Part shown: in pieces, positions 1 through 8,080 of the stretch
Position numbering within the stretch: position 1 is the first letter of the stretch
How the letters are laid out: each line of letters begins with the position of its first letter
NCBI RefSeq assembly: GCF_000372465.1
Contig: NZ_AQUZ01000010.1
Coordinates: 1-64,000 of the forward strand
Reading direction: 5' to 3'
DNA: 64,000 nucleotides
Origin: Kribbella catacumbae DSM 19601
GTDB taxonomy: Bacteria > Actinomycetota > Actinomycetes > Propionibacteriales > Kribbellaceae
Made by a program: the position numbers and the translations under genes
The notes under the pieces: generated by a model
Told to the model about the DNA's origin: nothing
Databases searched by the model: none
The model's input: only the letters and a program-made list of their open reading frames with translations

Positions 1-95
1 GCGGCGGAACGGGGCGTCGCTCGTACCGCGGCGGAACGGGGCGTCGCTCGTACCGCGGCGGAACGGGGCGTCGCTCGTACCGCGGCGGAACGGGG
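1..95. repeat. 27-bp tandem repeat, 3.5 copies at window edge
   Basis: Three exact 27-bp units lie at 1-27, 28-54 and 55-81, with a partial fourth at 82-95. The unit begins GCGGCGGAACGGGG and ends CTCGTACC. The array is cut by the window edge, so its true copy number is unknown. No gene covers it. An exact DnaA-box word (TTATCCACA) follows at 157-165 in the leader of the next gene. Confidence 0.95.
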
Positions 96-217
96 GCGAT
101 GCGTGCTGCGGGCACCGGCGTCCGGCGTACCGGCTGGCTTGTCTTCGTGGGGGAGGTTATCCACAGGTGGTGGTTGGCGGGGTGCGGGGGCGGGGTGACT
201 TGGGTCAGGGTTGGGGG

Positions 218-1225
218 ATGGATCGGCTTGCGGATGAGGTTCGGCAGCGGCTGGAGGTGGTCTGCCGGCTGCCCCACAGCCGGCGTGAGCTGCGCGAGCT
301 CGGGTTGAACGACAACGACCTTCGACGGCTGGTTCGCAATGGGCACCTCCAGCTTGAGCGGAAGCAGTATCTCGATGGCACGGTCGAGCCCGAGATCGCG
401 CGGATCGCCTGCGCCCAAGCGGCGTACCCCAAGTCCGTGATCAGCCACTTCAGCGCTGCCACGCTGGCCGATCTGCGGATCTGGGTCGACACAAAAAGGC
501 GTGATCGCCCACTCGTCGATGCCGTCTGGCTCACCCGCCCTCCGCAGGCCAACAGGAACCAGCGTCGCGACGACGTCGTACTGCGCCGTGCCGGGCTGCC
601 GGCCGCGCATCTGGTCCAGTACGACGGACTCGTGGCCACCTCGAATGCCCGAACGGTTGTGGACCTGGCCCGCGAACTCCCCCTGCGCGAGGCGGTCGTC
701 ACCATCGACCACGCTCTCCGGACCGGTACGCCGGTGGAGGATCTCCAGACGATGCTCGACAGCCAGCACCGATGGCCGGGCATCCGCAGAGCCAGGCAAG
801 CCGTCGCCATGGCTGACCCTGGAGCTGAATCGGCACTGGAGTCCATCGCCCGGCTCGCATTTGTCAGCGGCGGGCTACCGGCCCCGGTCCTGCAGGCACA
901 GTTCTGGAACGGCTGGAGATGGCTGTCTGAGCGGGTCGACTTCTGGTGGCCGGCGTACCGCACGATCGCGGAGGCGGACGGACTGGCGAAGTACGAGGCG
1001 GACAGTGCGAGCGAGCGGCGGCGCCTGCTGCGACAGAGCTACGAGCGCGATCAGCGCTTGAGTGATCTGGATCTCGAAGTGGTCCGTTTCGGCTGGGAGG
1101 ACGTCGTCCGCGACTCCAACCGACTCGTCCGGCGCCTCCGCGAAGCCTTCATCCGCGGCGAACGTCGTACCGGCGAACCCCCCACCTGGCGCACGGCCCC
1201 TCTCCCCCTCACCCACGCCGCCTGA
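218..1225 (+). CDS. AbiEi-like winged-helix / DUF559-type protein
   Basis: This 335-residue protein resembles the large actinobacterial group annotated as type IV TA AbiEi-family antitoxin-domain proteins. An N-terminal region with a SRRELRELG segment fits a winged helix-turn-helix. The C-terminal part (ALESIARLAF, then ERVDFWWPAYRTIAEADG and KYEAD) resembles the DUF559/Vsr-like nuclease fold, where the acidic residues would be catalytic. I chose ATG at 218, after the purine run GGGTTGGGGG, over an upstream ATG at 167 whose extension is low-complexity Gly/Arg. No AbiEii-type toxin partner is adjacent, so a toxin-antitoxin role is not supported by context. The family call comes from recognition only. 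Confidence 0.6.
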   Translation: MDRLADEVRQRLEVVCRLPHSRRELRELGLNDNDLRRLVRNGHLQLERKQYLDGTVEPEIARIACAQAAYPKSVISHFSAATLADLRIWVDTKRRDRPLVDAVWLTRPPQANRNQRRDDVVLRRAGLPAAHLVQYDGLVATSNARTVVDLARELPLREAVVTIDHALRTGTPVEDLQTMLDSQHRWPGIRRARQAVAMADPGAESALESIARLAFVSGGLPAPVLQAQFWNGWRWLSERVDFWWPAYRTIAEADGLAKYEADSASERRRLLRQSYERDQRLSDLDLEVVRFGWEDVVRDSNRLVRRLREAFIRGERRTGEPPTWRTAPLPLTHAA

Positions 1226-1240
1226 CCCACAGCCCGTCCC

Positions 1241-1295
1241 CCACCCGACGCACCGCGTCCCCACCCGACGCACAGCCCGTCTCCACCCGACGCAC
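1241..1295. repeat. short tandem repeat CCACCCGACGCAC x3
   Basis: The 13-base core CCACCCGACGCAC occurs at 1241-1253, 1261-1273 and 1283-1295, a period of 20-22 bp. It starts 15 bp after the stop of the preceding gene. The remaining gap to 1670 holds GC-rich sequence in which I see no convincing gene or RNA. Confidence 0.85.
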
Positions 1296-1670
1296 AGCGC
1301 GACCGACGACGCCGTCGCACTCGGTTCGGAGTAGTCCCGCCGGTCGACCTCGTCGTGGGTACGCCGCTCGGCCAGGCCCGCCTGCTCGGCCCGGCCGACG
1401 CGTTGCGAGACCGCGCCGGCGTGACCGCACACCCGACCCCGACCCACCACCTTGGGCGCCGGTCAGTCACCGCTTCGCCCAGCCCATGCCCACCCCGTGC
1501 CCAGAGTCACCCGCACCCTCCGAGGACGGCGACCTTGGGCACGGGGTGGTCAGGCGATCGGCGGGATCGCGGCTGGTGGGTGCTCAAAGTGGGGGGTTGG
1601 GGTGGGGATGTTTGTGGATTTGGGGAAGGGGCACGGGGCGCGTTCAACGGAATCGATGCTAGGAGAAGCA

Positions 1671-1991
1671 GTGCTAACCCTGACTGAGAACGCCACTCTG
1701 GTGATCAAGAGCATCACGGGCGTCGAGGGCGCTCCCGAGGGTGCCGGGGTCCGGATCTCGCAGGAGAATCCGGCCGATCCCGCGCTGGCCGTGACGACGA
1801 CCGAATCGCCGCTGCAGGGTGATCAGGTGGTCGAGGAGGGCGGTGCGCGGGTGTTCCTGGAGTCCAACGCGGCGGCTGCGCTGGACGACAAGATCCTCGA
1901 CGCGGCTGTCGACGACAAGGGCGGCGTCGAGTTCCTGCTCGTCCCCCAGCCGGGCACGGGACGAGAGAACGGTTCCGCCCAGGCCAAGTAG
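1671..1991 (+). CDS. HesB/IscA-like protein lacking cysteines
   Basis: This 106-residue protein has the HesB/IscA layout: LTLTENA at the N-terminus, a GVRISQ strand, then EEGGARVFLE and the LDDKILDA segment. It contains no cysteine, so the three iron-sulfur ligands of true A-type carriers are missing. It therefore belongs to the actinobacterial cysteine-free offshoot whose function is not established, and a scaffold role in Fe-S assembly should not be assumed. GTG at 1671 is preceded by AGGAG (1661-1665) at 5 nt. An in-frame ATG at 1656 would overlap that ribosome binding site, and a longer reading from 1452 is arginine-rich and not protein-like. Confidence 0.7.
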   Translation: MLTLTENATLVIKSITGVEGAPEGAGVRISQENPADPALAVTTTESPLQGDQVVEEGGARVFLESNAAAALDDKILDAAVDDKGGVEFLLVPQPGTGRENGSAQAK

Positions 1992-2073
1992 CTGGGGCGG
2001 GCTCTGGCCGGCGTACCAGCTGAGGTGCGCGGGCCGGTGGGCTGACTGCCCCTTTTCGCCCGCCGGTCCGTGC

Positions 2074-2123
2074 CCTTGCGGGCGCCCATCCGCCGATCCT
2101 CCCACGGGTGGGCGCCCGCAAGG
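2074..2123. terminator. 15-bp perfect hairpin between convergent genes
   Basis: Arms CCTTGCGGGCGCCCA (2074-2088) and its exact complement (2109-2123) enclose a 20-nt loop. The hairpin sits between two convergent genes ending at 1991 and 2305, so it probably terminates transcription in both directions. There is no T-tract, which is usual for GC-rich actinobacterial hairpins. Confidence 0.6.
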
Positions 2124-2136
2124 CGCCGGTTCTCGC

Positions 2137-2205
2137 CTGTACTACGAAGCGCAGGCGACCTGTACTGCGATGCACAGGCGACCTGTACTGCGAAACGCGC
2201 CTCGG
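2137..2205. repeat. 23-bp tandem repeat containing GTACTGCG
   Basis: Three 23-bp units start at 2137, 2160 and 2183. Each begins CTGTACT(A/G)CGA, and the first two end CAGGCGAC; the third diverges at its 3-prime half. Two units contain the octamer GTACTGCG that is iterated through the window. The array follows directly on the convergent terminator hairpin. Confidence 0.85.
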
Positions 2206-2304
2206 CGAAGTCGCGACCCCGGGATTCCTGCGCCGCGCCGGCGCCGTTCCGGTCGACCTCAGTGGCAGACCGGGCCCTGGTGGGGTGTGCCGCCGTGGGC
2301 CCGG

Positions 2305-4101
2305 TTACAGGGCCGTGCGTTGGGCTATCCAGCTGGCGTGCAGGTGGGTGTAGATGCCGTTCGCCTTGACCAGTTCGGAGTGCGGTCCGCGTTCTACCAC
2401 CTGGCCGTTGTCGAAGACGAGGACCTCGTCGGCGGCTTCGGCTGTGGAGAGGCGGTGGGCGATGGTGACCGAAGTGCGGCCGGCCATCAGGCGTTCCAGT
2501 GCTGCGTTCACGCGGACCTCAGTGCCCGGATCCACAGCCGACGTCGCCTCGTCGAGGACCAAGAGGTCCGGGTCGGCGATGTTCGCGCGGACTAGCGCGA
2601 CCAGTTGGCGTTCACCAGCGGACAGCGATTCACCACGCTGACCCACAGGTGAGTCCAGCCCGTCCGGCAGCGACTCCAGCCAGTCCGTTAGACCAAGCGA
2701 CTCGAACGCGTCCAGTAGTTGCGCGTCCGTCACCTCAGGCCGCCCGAAACGGACGTTCTCGGCTAGCGACGAGTCGAACAGATAGCCATCCTGCGGCACC
2801 ATCACCACCCGCTCCCGCAGCGACGCGAACGCGATCTCCCGAGCATCCACCCCGTCCAGCAGTACTGCGCCCGCAGTCGGATCCATCAACCGTGTGAGCA
2901 GCTTGGCGAAAGTCGTCTTGCCCGACCCTGTCTCGCCGACCACCGCCACCCGCCGATGCGGTTCGAGCCGCACATCGACATCGCGCAGTACGAGATCGCC
3001 GTCGGGATAGGCGAAGTTCACGTCGCGGAACTCCACCGTCACCGGACCGCGCGCCTGATGCACGCCCGCCTCGCCTGGGTCGACCACGTCTGCCGGTGTC
3101 GCGATCACGCCGAGCACACGCCGCCAGCCGGCGAAGGCGCTCTGCGCATCGGTGAGGACCTGCGTCGCGATCTGCACCGGATCGGAGAACAGCGCGACCA
3201 GGAACATGAACGCGAGGATCTCCCCCAGCGTCGCCTTCCCGTCAACGCCGAGCAGCACACCCGCGGTCAGTACGCCGGCATTGGCGAGCCCAGCCGCGAG
3301 GCCACCGATCGAGAACGTGATCCCGGTGATCGCCTGCGCCTTCGTCGCCGTCTTGCGGTAGTCCTCGATCGAGGCGTCGATCCGCTCCTGCGTGCGCTTC
3401 TCGATCGCGTACGCCCGCACGACCTGCGCGCCGACGACCGGCTCGGCGATCGCGGACAGCATCTCGCCGACCTTCGCCCGCACCACGCCGTACGCCGCGG
3501 ACATCATCCGTTGCAGGAACTTGAGGCTCGCGAACAGCGGAATGAAGCAGATCAGCACGACCAGCGCGAGCTGCCACGAGTAGACGAACATCACCACGGT
3601 CGCGAGCACCATCTGCCCGATGCTTACCAGGAAGATGAACCCGCCGAACTGCAGGAACTGCGACACCGTGTCGACGTCGGACGTCACCCGGCTGACCAGC
3701 GCACCCCGGCGCTCGGTGCTCTGGGTCAGCACCGGCAGGTCGTGCACGTGCCGGAACGCCTTGATCCGCATCGTCGCCAGCCCGCGCTCGGAGTTCGTCG
3801 CGAGCCGCACCGTCGTCAGGTACGACGCGAAGGCCGTCACGAGTACGCCGCCCACACACGCCAGGCACATCCACGCCACGAACGACATGTCCGGGCCAGC
3901 AGGACCCGACAACCCCTTGTCTATGGTCTGCTGCACGGCGATCGGTACGACGATCCGCCCGCCCGTCATCGTCAGCGCGAGCAACCCCGTGATCCACCAG
4001 CCGCGCGCGAGCTCGGGTGAGACCCGAATCCCCTGCCGCAGCGTCTCCATGCCACCGGCGTTGTCTCCGGCATCGAGCCGGCTGGCCTCTGCGGCGCTCA
4101 C
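2305..4101 (-). CDS. ABC exporter subunit with consensus Walker B, degenerate signature
   Basis: This 598-residue protein is an ABC half-transporter with an N-terminal six-helix membrane domain (about 30-320) and a C-terminal ATPase domain. Visible motifs are Walker A GETGSGKTT, Q-loop VPQDGYLF, Walker B LLVLDEATSAVD with the catalytic Glu, and H-loop IAHRLST. Its signature is LSAGERQ instead of LSGGQ. The GTG start overlaps the upstream subunit's stop by 4 bp (GTGA), so the two are translationally coupled and should form a heterodimer. The fold matches MsbA/LmrA-type exporters; the substrate cannot be read from sequence. It is the second gene of a two-gene minus-strand operon. Confidence 0.9.
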   Translation of the reverse strand: MSAAEASRLDAGDNAGGMETLRQGIRVSPELARGWWITGLLALTMTGGRIVVPIAVQQTIDKGLSGPAGPDMSFVAWMCLACVGGVLVTAFASYLTTVRLATNSERGLATMRIKAFRHVHDLPVLTQSTERRGALVSRVTSDVDTVSQFLQFGGFIFLVSIGQMVLATVVMFVYSWQLALVVLICFIPLFASLKFLQRMMSAAYGVVRAKVGEMLSAIAEPVVGAQVVRAYAIEKRTQERIDASIEDYRKTATKAQAITGITFSIGGLAAGLANAGVLTAGVLLGVDGKATLGEILAFMFLVALFSDPVQIATQVLTDAQSAFAGWRRVLGVIATPADVVDPGEAGVHQARGPVTVEFRDVNFAYPDGDLVLRDVDVRLEPHRRVAVVGETGSGKTTFAKLLTRLMDPTAGAVLLDGVDAREIAFASLRERVVMVPQDGYLFDSSLAENVRFGRPEVTDAQLLDAFESLGLTDWLESLPDGLDSPVGQRGESLSAGERQLVALVRANIADPDLLVLDEATSAVDPGTEVRVNAALERLMAGRTSVTIAHRLSTAEAADEVLVFDNGQVVERGPHSELVKANGIYTHLHASWIAQRTAL

Positions 4102-5951
4102 GCGGACGCTCCTTCTGAATCCAGATCATCAAGCTCTGCTTCCAGCGCGGCCTCTTCCTCACGCCGCGCCGCGTCCTTCTCGTAGGCGTCGACCAGATCC
4201 CGGTACGCCGCCGACCGCTCCTGCAACTCGAGATGCGAACCCTGGTCCGCGATCCGCCCCTCATCGAGGAACAACACCTCGTCCGCCAGCGCGATCGTCG
4301 CCTTGCGATACGCGATCACCAGCACGGTCGTCGCAGCGTCAGCCCCCTGTACTGCGGTCCGCAGCCCGGCCAGGATCCGGGCTTCGACCTGCGGATCCAC
4401 CGCGCTGGTCGCGTCGTCGAGGATCAGCAGTCGGGGCCGCCGGACCAGCGCCCGGGCGAGCGCGATCCGCTGCCGCTGGCCGCCCGACAGCGTCGTACCG
4501 CGTTCGCCGACCTTGGTGTCGAGCCCATTGGGCAGCGACTTCACGAAGCCGTCGCCCTGCGCGATCCGCAAGGCGTCCCAGACGTCCTCGTCGGAGTATT
4601 CCCCGCCGAGCGTGATGTTGCCGCGGATCGTGTCGTCGAAAAGCCAGGCGGTCTGGGCGACCAGCGCGACCGAGCCGGCCAGCTCATCGCGTGCCAGCGT
4701 GCGCAGGTCGAGCCCGTCGACCGCGACCGAGCCTTCTTCGGGATCGACCAGCCGGGTCAGCAACGTCGTCAAAGTCGACTTGCCGGAACCCGTCGGTCCC
4801 ACGAGAGCCACAGTCCGGCCAGGCTCGACAGCGAAGTCGACCCCGGCGAGCACCTCGCGGTCCGGGAGATATCCGAAGCGCACATCGGATACGTCGAGCC
4901 GAGCGGCCGATGACGCCGTGAGCCGCTGGTCGCCGTACTCGATCCCGCCCTCGGCCGTGAGCACGCGCTGCACGCGATCCCAGCCGACCACGGATCGCGG
5001 CAGCTCGCCGAGCACCCAGCCCAGCGCCCGGATCGGGAACCCGATCAGCGTGAACAGGAAGGCCACCTGCACCACGTCACCGGCATCGGCGGCGCCCGAG
5101 CGGACCCGGCCGACGCCGACGAGCAGGACCGCCAGGACGCCGACCCGCGGCAACCCCTCGATCACCGGGTCGAAGGCGCCGCGGGCCCGCATGACCGCGA
5201 TGTTCGCGTCGCGCAGCGCGTTGGTCGGCTTGCGGAAGCGCTCGGTCTCGGCGGCCTCGCGGCCCAGCGTCTTGACCACCAGCGCGCCGTCGAACGACTC
5301 GTGGGCGACCTCGGAGACGTCGGCGCGGAGTTCCTGGGCGCGGGTGGCGAGCGGCTGCAGGGTGCGCTGGAAGATCACGTTCGCGATGAAGACGAGCGGG
5401 AAGACCAGGCAGCCGACCAGCGCGAGCCAGACGTCCGCGGCGAACATCGCGGCGGTGGCGAAGGCGAGCATCGCCAGCACGCCGATCGCCATCGGCAGCG
5501 GAGCGATCACGAACCAGATCGATTCGACGTCCGCGTTCGCGTTGGACAGCAGTTCGCCGGTCGGGTGCTTGTGGTGCCAGCTCAACGGAAGTCTCAGGTA
5601 CTGCCGGGTGACCCGGCGCCGGTACGTCGCCTGCAGCCGGTACTGCATGATGCCCGCACCAATCCGCCGGCCGACCACGCCGATCGCGCGCAGGATCGCG
5701 ATCCCGAGGAACAACGAGACCAGCGCCGCGATCGCCCCGAAGGTGGTGTCACCACGCTCCAGGGCCGGCCGGATCACGTGGTCGGTCGACCAGCCCAGCG
5801 CCCAGCCGTCGGCGACCGTCATCGCGCCGTACAGCGCGCTCGCCGTGACCGAGAAGGCGAACACCCACGGCTCTTCCCAGATCGCCACCCGCAGGACCGC
5901 GAACCCCCGCCGGGTCACACTCCCCTTGCTGGGAACTTTCGGCTGCGGCAC
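4098..5951 (-). CDS. ABC exporter subunit with degenerate Walker B and H-loop
   Basis: This 617-residue half-transporter is the first gene of the operon. It has six membrane helices and then an ATPase domain with Walker A GPTGSGKST, Q-loop AQTAWLF and a canonical LSGGQRQRIALARA signature. The residue after the Walker B Asp is Asp, not Glu (LLILDDATSAVD), and the H-loop reads IAYRKA, with Tyr in place of His. These changes mark the degenerate half of a heterodimeric exporter such as TM287/288 or BmrCD. The C-terminal tail is Glu/Asp-rich. The start used is GTG at 5951. Transport direction is inferred as export; the substrate is unknown. Confidence 0.9.
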   Translation of the reverse strand: MPQPKVPSKGSVTRRGFAVLRVAIWEEPWVFAFSVTASALYGAMTVADGWALGWSTDHVIRPALERGDTTFGAIAALVSLFLGIAILRAIGVVGRRIGAGIMQYRLQATYRRRVTRQYLRLPLSWHHKHPTGELLSNANADVESIWFVIAPLPMAIGVLAMLAFATAAMFAADVWLALVGCLVFPLVFIANVIFQRTLQPLATRAQELRADVSEVAHESFDGALVVKTLGREAAETERFRKPTNALRDANIAVMRARGAFDPVIEGLPRVGVLAVLLVGVGRVRSGAADAGDVVQVAFLFTLIGFPIRALGWVLGELPRSVVGWDRVQRVLTAEGGIEYGDQRLTASSAARLDVSDVRFGYLPDREVLAGVDFAVEPGRTVALVGPTGSGKSTLTTLLTRLVDPEEGSVAVDGLDLRTLARDELAGSVALVAQTAWLFDDTIRGNITLGGEYSDEDVWDALRIAQGDGFVKSLPNGLDTKVGERGTTLSGGQRQRIALARALVRRPRLLILDDATSAVDPQVEARILAGLRTAVQGADAATTVLVIAYRKATIALADEVLFLDEGRIADQGSHLELQERSAAYRDLVDAYEKDAARREEEAALEAELDDLDSEGASA

Positions 5952-6038
5952 GCAAACATCCTTAGGACGACACTGTCAGGGGCGTAGCCAGCCACGAGAC
6001 TGACAACGATTGACATTCTGCCACTGGTCTCCGACAGT

Positions 6039-6044
6039 TACGAT
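6039..6044 (+). promoter_or_regulatory. -10 box TACGAT, leaderless start
   Basis: TACGAT lies 6 nt before the GTG start at 6051, so transcription should begin at the start codon. No Shine-Dalgarno sequence is visible. Confidence 0.5.
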
Positions 6045-6050
6045 CGAGTT

Positions 6051-6692
6051 GTGACCGACTACGGCAAGGTAGAACGACTCGCCCTGTGTGATCTGTTCGA
6101 CCAGGTCGGGCCCGATCAGCCCACGCTGTGTGACGGGTGGACGACGTATGACCTCGCGGTCCACCTGTATGTCCGGGAGGCTGATCCGCTCGCGGGGCCG
6201 GGCATCATGATTCCGGCGTTGTCGGACACCACCGAGCGGCGGATGGCGCAGGCGAAGGCGAAGTACAGCTTCACCGAGATCGTCGGCAAGGTGCGCAACG
6301 GACCGCCGACCTTCTCGATCTACTCGTTCCCGAAGCTCGGGCACAACCTGAACACGACCGAGTACCTGGTGCACCACGAGGACGTCCGCCGGGCTCAGCC
6401 GGACTTCACCGTCCGCGAACTGCCGACCGACCAGCAGAAGGGCTTGTGGAAGGCCGTCAAGCTCGCCGGGAAGTCGATGACCCGCAAGGCTCCGACCGGA
6501 CTCGTACTTCGCCTGCCGGGCGGCTCCGAGTCCGTCGCCAAGAAGCCGACCGAGCTCGGCTCCGTCACAGTGACAGGCGAAGCCGTCGAGCTGGTGCTGT
6601 TCTGCTTCGGCCGCCAGGCGGTCGCCCAGGTCGAGTTCGACGGCGACCCGGCAGCGGTCGAGCGGCTGCGCTCCGCCTCATTCGGCGTCTGA
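6051..6692 (+). CDS. TIGR03085 family (mycothiol-type DinB) protein
   Basis: This 213-residue protein begins with the DinB/maleylpyruvate-isomerase-type helical bundle: ERLALCDLFDQVGPDQPTLCDGWTTYDLAVHL. The block GHNLNTTEYLVHHEDVRRAQP supplies His/Glu/Asp residues typical of the metal site of this superfamily. Members in mycothiol-producing actinobacteria are often presumed thiol-dependent enzymes, but the TIGR03085 subgroup has no assigned reaction. It is a single gene, convergent with the dedA-type gene 11 bp away. The GTG start is supported by the leaderless -10 box. I am confident of the family, not of the function. Confidence 0.8.
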   Translation: MTDYGKVERLALCDLFDQVGPDQPTLCDGWTTYDLAVHLYVREADPLAGPGIMIPALSDTTERRMAQAKAKYSFTEIVGKVRNGPPTFSIYSFPKLGHNLNTTEYLVHHEDVRRAQPDFTVRELPTDQQKGLWKAVKLAGKSMTRKAPTGLVLRLPGGSESVAKKPTELGSVTVTGEAVELVLFCFGRQAVAQVEFDGDPAAVERLRSASFGV

Positions 6693-6703
6693 AAGCTGAA
6701 ACC

Positions 6704-7318
6704 TCACTCGGCGTCTGAAACCGGTTCTCCAGCAAGCTGCTTCGCCGAGGAAGACTTCTTCCGGAGGCGCTGGACCAGACTGCTGATCACCGTCGTCAGC
6801 AGCACCAGCACGATCGCCGCGACGACGCCCTGCCACGGCTTGTCGAACAGCGCGTAGCCGAGCAACCCGATCGCCATGTAGACAGCCGCCCATAGCGACG
6901 ACGCCGCCAGGTCGACAACCGCGAACCGATGCCAGCGATACCCCGCCAGCCCAGCCGCGAGCAGCACCGGCACTCGCCCGCCGGGGATCAATCGCGAGGT
7001 CAGCAGCACAGTGATCTCATGCTCGGCCAGCCGCACCCGCAGCGCGTCGAGCGAGGCGTTGTCGCGCAGCCACCCGATCCGTTTGGCGAGCTTCTCCCCG
7101 CCCGCCCGGCAACCGGCGTACACGATCAGGTCGCCGAGATACGCCCCACCCGCACCCGCGATCAGTACGCCGACCAGCCCGATCGGGTTGCTGTGAGAAG
7201 CCAGTACTGCGCCCGCGGACACCGCTGCGCCCGTCGGCAGCACCGGGAGCACGGCGCCCAGCAGCACGGCCCCGGCCAGCGCCGCCAAGTACACCCAGCC
7301 GAAGTCTTCACCCACCAT
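6704..7318 (-). CDS. DedA/VTT-domain membrane protein
   Basis: This 204-residue integral membrane protein belongs to the DedA (VTT) family. It has an N-terminal hydrophobic segment, a GGAYLGDLIVYAGCRAGG loop, a re-entrant block around TSRLIPGGRVPVLLAAGLAGY, and a C-terminal helix followed by a basic tail (RLRKKSSS). The Arg in SRLIPGGR is the conserved family position. DedA proteins help flip phospholipids or undecaprenyl phosphate and support membrane homeostasis. It overlaps the upstream MBL-fold gene by 11 bp and is the last gene of a three-gene minus-strand operon. It resembles the shorter actinobacterial DedA-like members. Confidence 0.8.
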   Translation of the reverse strand: MVGEDFGWVYLAALAGAVLLGAVLPVLPTGAAVSAGAVLASHSNPIGLVGVLIAGAGGAYLGDLIVYAGCRAGGEKLAKRIGWLRDNASLDALRVRLAEHEITVLLTSRLIPGGRVPVLLAAGLAGYRWHRFAVVDLAASSLWAAVYMAIGLLGYALFDKPWQGVVAAIVLVLLTTVISSLVQRLRKKSSSAKQLAGEPVSDAE

Positions 7319-8078
7319 CGGACACCTCGGTCGACTCTCCTGGCATCAGCAGGTCCACCCGCACCGCGGGATCCACCTCGGCCATCACCTTCTTGAACTG
7401 CTCCCCCGGCGGCAGGAACAACTCGGGCTTCAGCCAATCGCACCCGATCGGCCAGAACGTCCCGAAGTGCACCGGTACTGCGGCCCGCGCCCCAACCCGC
7501 CGGACCGCCTCGGCCGCCCGAACCGGGTCCAGATGTCCAGGCCCCAGCGAAGGACCCCAGCCGCCGACCGGCACCAGCGCCAGGTCGACGGGGCCGGCCT
7601 CGGCCGCCAGGTCGTCGTACAGGTCGGTGTCGCCGGCGAACCAGACGCTCGGCGCACCCTCGACGCGGAAGCCGAGCGCCGGCGCACTGTACGCCGACCA
7701 GGGCAGCCGGCGGCCGTCGTGGGCCGCGGTCACGACGGTGATGTCGAGACCGCCGACCCGGATTTGGTTGCCGGGGGCAACCTCGATGCAACGGTCCGCG
7801 TAGACCGCGCCGCTGTGGACCTGGATCAGCTTCGCGGCGCCCCGCGGGACGACCAGCGCAGCGTCCGGCGCGATCAGCGGCAGCGAGGTCAGATGCAGAT
7901 GATCAGCATGAAGATGCGACACCAGTGCCGCGTCGCAGCGGCCGGCCTCGGCGGTCGGCGCGGGCCCACGGCGGCGCCGGACGTGCGCGATCCGGGAGGT
8001 CAGCACGGGATCCGTCAGGAGCCGCGTGCCGTTCTCCTCGATGGTGGTGGTGCTGTGCCCCCACCAGGTGATCCGCAC
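7308..8078 (-). CDS. MBL-fold metal-dependent hydrolase (UlaG-like)
   Basis: This 256-residue protein has a metallo-beta-lactamase fold. The first strand MRITWWGHSTTTIE is typical of the UlaG / NAPE-PLD-like branch. SHLHADHLH carries the HxHxDH metal ligands, TAAHDG and WFAGDTDLY give the next ligands (His, Asp), and PVHFGTF the last His. The substrate is unknown; relatives act on lactones or N-acyl phospholipids. The start is GTG at 8078, two bases after the stop of the upstream phosphodiesterase-like gene, and its own 3-prime end overlaps the dedA-type gene. Association with two membrane-lipid-type genes hints at an envelope role, which is inference. Confidence 0.85.
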   Translation of the reverse strand: MRITWWGHSTTTIEENGTRLLTDPVLTSRIAHVRRRRGPAPTAEAGRCDAALVSHLHADHLHLTSLPLIAPDAALVVPRGAAKLIQVHSGAVYADRCIEVAPGNQIRVGGLDITVVTAAHDGRRLPWSAYSAPALGFRVEGAPSVWFAGDTDLYDDLAAEAGPVDLALVPVGGWGPSLGPGHLDPVRAAEAVRRVGARAAVPVHFGTFWPIGCDWLKPELFLPPGEQFKKVMAEVDPAVRVDLLMPGESTEVSDGG

Positions 8079-8080
8079 GG

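Noticed and set aside
1452-1670. Upstream extension of the HesB-like gene
   Set aside because: Arg/Gly-rich translation and a good ribosome site before GTG 1671 show that it is not coding.
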